Of a stretch of DNA of 6,969 nt, positions 5,793 to 6,969 are shown one piece after another (within the stretch, counting starts at the first letter, position 1; every line of letters starts with the position of its first letter). Location: positions 1-6,969 of the forward strand of contig JAPZAN010000151.1 of NCBI GenBank assembly GCA_027460605.1, written 5' to 3'. Both the position numbers and the translations under genes were made by a program. Source of the DNA: Candidatus Methanoperedens sp. (GTDB lineage Archaea > Halobacteriota > Methanosarcinia > Methanosarcinales > Methanoperedenaceae). The notes below the pieces were generated by a model, which saw only the letters and a program-made list of their open reading frames with translations, was not told the origin of the DNA and did not search any database.

Positions 5793-6293
5793 TTAATATT
5801 TTTCGATTTCTTCTATAACACTTTCGATTATTGCTCTGGCTACAAAAAGGTTACTCACATTATAGAGGTCATTCAATACTGCTTTTGCTTCAATCAAATC
5901 AATCAACCCCTGTTTATATGCCCTTGCAATAACCCCAACTGAACCATGTACTTCAAGTCCTATCGATACTCCTGCTTCGCGGGCATCAAGATCATCTGTC
6001 AAAAAGACATTCTTATCAAGTTTCATGCATAGTGCTAAGGCATGAGTCTCACCTTCATCAAGTACTACCTCTATGCGTTTGCTAATAGCCTCTGCATCAT
6101 CATTTGAAATTTCGCATACTTCTACAAATCCAGCTCTACGAAGCTCTTTATTTCCAGGCTTACCTGCTATGCAGACTTCATCGTAAACTGCTTTGGGAAT
6201 GAATATCCTGCTAAACACACTGAGTAGATTAAACCTGTTAATCTGCGCTAAATGTATAATTGGTCCAGAATCGGATACGGCTTCATCAGCCAT
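5793..6293 (-). CDS. DUF3368-type PIN-domain toxin (VapC-like RNase)
   Basis: A 166-residue PIN-domain protein of the DUF3368 / COG2405 group, expected to be a magnesium-dependent RNase toxin held inactive by the protein encoded just upstream. Acidic PIN residues are in place: Asp 8 in VSDSGPIIHL, Glu 39 in VYDEV, Glu 82 in LDEGETHALAL and Asp 100, 101 and 103 in FLTDDLDAR. The ending HGSVGVIARAYKQGLI and the helix after it are typical of the group. The ATG at 6291-6293 is chosen because it starts right before the first PIN strand, overlaps the antitoxin stop by 8 bases and follows GTGGGGC as a possible ribosome site; the longer frame to 6344 would add 17 residues lying inside the antitoxin gene. 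The RNA target cannot be told from sequence. Confidence 0.87.
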   Translation of the reverse strand: MADEAVSDSGPIIHLAQINRFNLLSVFSRIFIPKAVYDEVCIAGKPGNKELRRAGFVEVCEISNDDAEAISKRIEVVLDEGETHALALCMKLDKNVFLTDDLDAREAGVSIGLEVHGSVGVIARAYKQGLIDLIEAKAVLNDLYNVSNLFVARAIIESVIEEIEKY

Positions 6294-6537
6294 ATAAGCC
6301 CCACTTAACATCCTCCAGAGCAGCCTTTTTCTGTTTTTCAGCAAGCTTAACCATATTTAAACCAACACGTTTGACAGCTTCTTTACGATTGAGTTCTCCC
6401 CGCAGATACATGCTTAAAACTCTTTCCTGCCATAATTTAGACACACCAATTCGCAGAGCCTCTGCAATTAAATCTGAAATATCCTCGTGTTTCGCTTTAG
6501 CCAACTCTTCCAATTCATCAAGAAGTTCATACTTCAT
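6286..6537 (-). CDS. UPF0175-family antitoxin
   Basis: An 83-residue protein of the UPF0175 / COG2886 group, the usual partner of DUF3368 PIN toxins in archaea and cyanobacteria. The N-terminal half (LEELAKAKHEDISDLIAEALRIGV) looks like a ribbon-helix-helix-like DNA-binding part. The central ERVLSMYLRGELNRKEAVKRVGL carries the UPF0175 hallmark of a short helix, a Gly turn and a helix-turn-helix-like segment. The C-terminal tail (KAALEDVKWGLYG) is where such antitoxins commonly wrap the toxin. The ATG at 6537 has GAGGT eight bases upstream. It is transcribed first and overlaps the toxin by 8 bases, the usual antitoxin-first order that keeps antitoxin in excess. Autoregulation through its promoter is expected but not shown by the sequence. 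Confidence 0.82.
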   Translation of the reverse strand: MKYELLDELEELAKAKHEDISDLIAEALRIGVSKLWQERVLSMYLRGELNRKEAVKRVGLNMVKLAEKQKKAALEDVKWGLYG

Positions 6538-6544
6538 TTTATGT

Positions 6545-6588
6545 ACCTCAATTACAATTTATATAGATATAACATTTCTTTAAATATA
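6545..6588 (-). promoter_or_regulatory. Promoter and ribosome site of the toxin-antitoxin operon
   Basis: On the minus strand TATATTTAAA (6579-6588) is a good archaeal box A. Transcription about 25 bases on would begin near 6558 and give a leader of about 20 bases that contains GAGGT (6545-6549), eight bases before the ATG at 6537. A second TATATAAA at 6558-6565 is too close to allow the ribosome site to be transcribed well. Two overlapping TATA-like boxes may give room for repressor binding. Confidence 0.5.
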
Positions 6589-6650
6589 ACCTTCGCCTAA
6601 AATCATGTGAAGCACAAATTAACTTGTAAATGTGGCTGGCACATAGGAAT

Positions 6651-6721
6651 ACACCTAAGATTTTGAGCCGCTGGCGCTGATAGGACTGGTGGCAGCAATA
6701 GCATTGGTGAGGAGGCGCTGA
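6651..6721 (+). pseudogene. Relic of a PGF-CTERM-type surface-protein tail (copy B)
   Basis: From 6659 one frame reads DFEPLALIGLVAAIALVRRR and then TGA (6719-6721). The FEP-helix-RRR-stop layout is that of the PGF-CTERM sorting signal. The ACACCT at 6651-6656 would encode the preceding Thr-Pro of a TPGFEP motif, but it is out of frame by two bases and a TAA at 6656-6658 closes the frame. No gene body precedes it. It is therefore a broken 3' end, related to copy A at 5694-5769, and it keeps the stop codon and a T-rich terminator. Confidence 0.6.
6671..6719 (+). repeat. Direct repeat B (sorting-tail DNA), partner at 5721-5769
   Basis: This is the second copy of the 49-base repeat; 42 of 49 positions agree with copy A. 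Several of the differences are third-base or conservative changes (GTG/GCG, GCT/GCA, GGA/GCA), which fits divergence while both were still coding. The copy lies beyond the promoter end of the toxin-antitoxin operon. Confidence 0.8.
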
Positions 6722-6735
6722 GAACGTTTCCCCTC

Positions 6736-6747
6736 TTTTTTATTTTT
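6736..6747 (+). terminator. T-rich terminator after sorting tail B
   Basis: CTTTTTTATTTTT follows the TGA of tail B by about 15 bases with no strong stem before it. This is a typical archaeal intrinsic terminator of plus-strand transcription. Confidence 0.4.
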
Positions 6748-6801
6748 AATTGATCAAAAGTTTAAAAAATCCAATCTTTCTTCATAGAAACTTTTAACAC
6801 A

Positions 6802-6824
6802 TCATACGAAAATCATACGTATGA
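6802..6824. promoter_or_regulatory. Palindromic operator candidate before the last gene
   Basis: TCATACGTATGA (6813-6824) is a perfect 12-bp palindrome, and its half-site TCATACG also occurs at 6802-6808, exactly 11 bases (about one helical turn) upstream. The block lies downstream of TATA candidates (TTTAAAAAAT at 6761-6770; TTTTAACA near 6792-6799) and ends two bases before the ATG at 6826. A bound protein there would block initiation, so this fits a repressor site. Confidence 0.5.
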
Positions 6825-6825
6825 G

Positions 6826-6969
6826 ATGACGGCAAAAAAGAAAGAAATTGACTACGACAATATTAAACCTGAGGAGCTAACAGGCGAAGAAGTAGCATTT
6901 GAAGTTCAACTTGATTCCAAAGCCGCTGCACATTGTACAGATTGCCACATAAAATTGGAACCAACAAAA
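6826..6969 (+). CDS. Start of a small CxxCH-containing protein, cut by the window end
   Basis: Forty-eight codons are open from the ATG at 6826 to the end of the window: a basic start (MTAKKKEIDYDN), an acidic middle (KPEELTGEEVAFEVQLD) and a CTDCH motif at residues 37-41. CxxCH can bind haem c, but there is no signal peptide, so a zinc-knuckle or zinc-ribbon half is more likely. The nearby ATG at 6821 meets a stop at once (ATG AGA TGA), so 6826 is the start. The palindrome immediately upstream suggests tight control, possibly self-control if the protein binds DNA. I do not recognise the family. Confidence 0.55.
   Translation, partial: MTAKKKEIDYDNIKPEELTGEEVAFEVQLDSKAAAHCTDCHIKLEPTK

Noticed and set aside
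5724..5942. Plus-strand frame running from sorting tail A into the toxin gene
   Set aside because: Only the first 16 or so codons are the sorting-tail relic. The rest is antisense of the PIN gene, read through because the tail's stop is deleted.
6294..6344. Longer start for the PIN toxin
   Set aside because: The 17 extra residues (MLKNRKRLLWRMLSGAY) lie inside the antitoxin gene and precede the normal PIN N-terminus. The ATG at 6293 fits the overlap and the family.
6934..6948. Haem c site (CTDCH) in the last partial protein
   Set aside because: No signal peptide is present, and haem c attachment in archaea occurs outside the cell. A zinc site is more likely.

Overview
The window looks like chromosomal DNA of a euryarchaeon. 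A methanogen or ANME-type member of the Methanosarcinales is my best guess. The grounds are a RadB recombinase paralogue, a CooC-type nickel ATPase of the CO dehydrogenase world, an S-layer-like glycoprotein with a C-terminal anchor, PGF-CTERM-type sorting tails and archaeal TATA boxes set for leaderless transcripts. No RNA gene, insertion sequence or CRISPR array was seen.

Layout. (1) 76-2061, plus strand: a secreted, membrane-anchored surface protein split by a +1 frameshift within 527-540, coupled by an ATGA overlap to a small three-helix membrane protein. (2) 4140-2070, minus strand: a tight operon of metallophosphoesterase, CooC-like ATPase and RadB. The first junction is ATGA; the second is ATAA, so RadB seems to start at an AUA codon behind a good Shine-Dalgarno site. 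The two operons converge with 8 bases between stop codons. (3) 4731-4207, minus: an unrecognised AT-rich membrane protein with its own TATA box. (4) 5571-4987, minus: a YkgJ-type cysteine-cluster protein. (5) 5700-6750: a UPF0175 antitoxin / DUF3368 PIN toxin pair (minus) lying between two plus-strand relics of a PGF-CTERM sorting tail plus T-rich terminator. (6) 6826 to the end, plus: the start of a small CxxCH protein behind a 12-bp perfect palindrome that looks like an operator.

How they may work together: the first operon builds a cell-surface structure. The second joins nickel-enzyme maturation, a phosphoesterase and DNA recombination in one message for no obvious reason. The right third has the look of a rearranged accessory region: decayed surface-protein tails, a toxin-antitoxin pair and an AT-rich orphan. 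The observations most worth checking are the AUA start of radB, the paired sorting-tail relics around the toxin-antitoxin module, the frameshifted surface protein and the palindromic operator at the right end.
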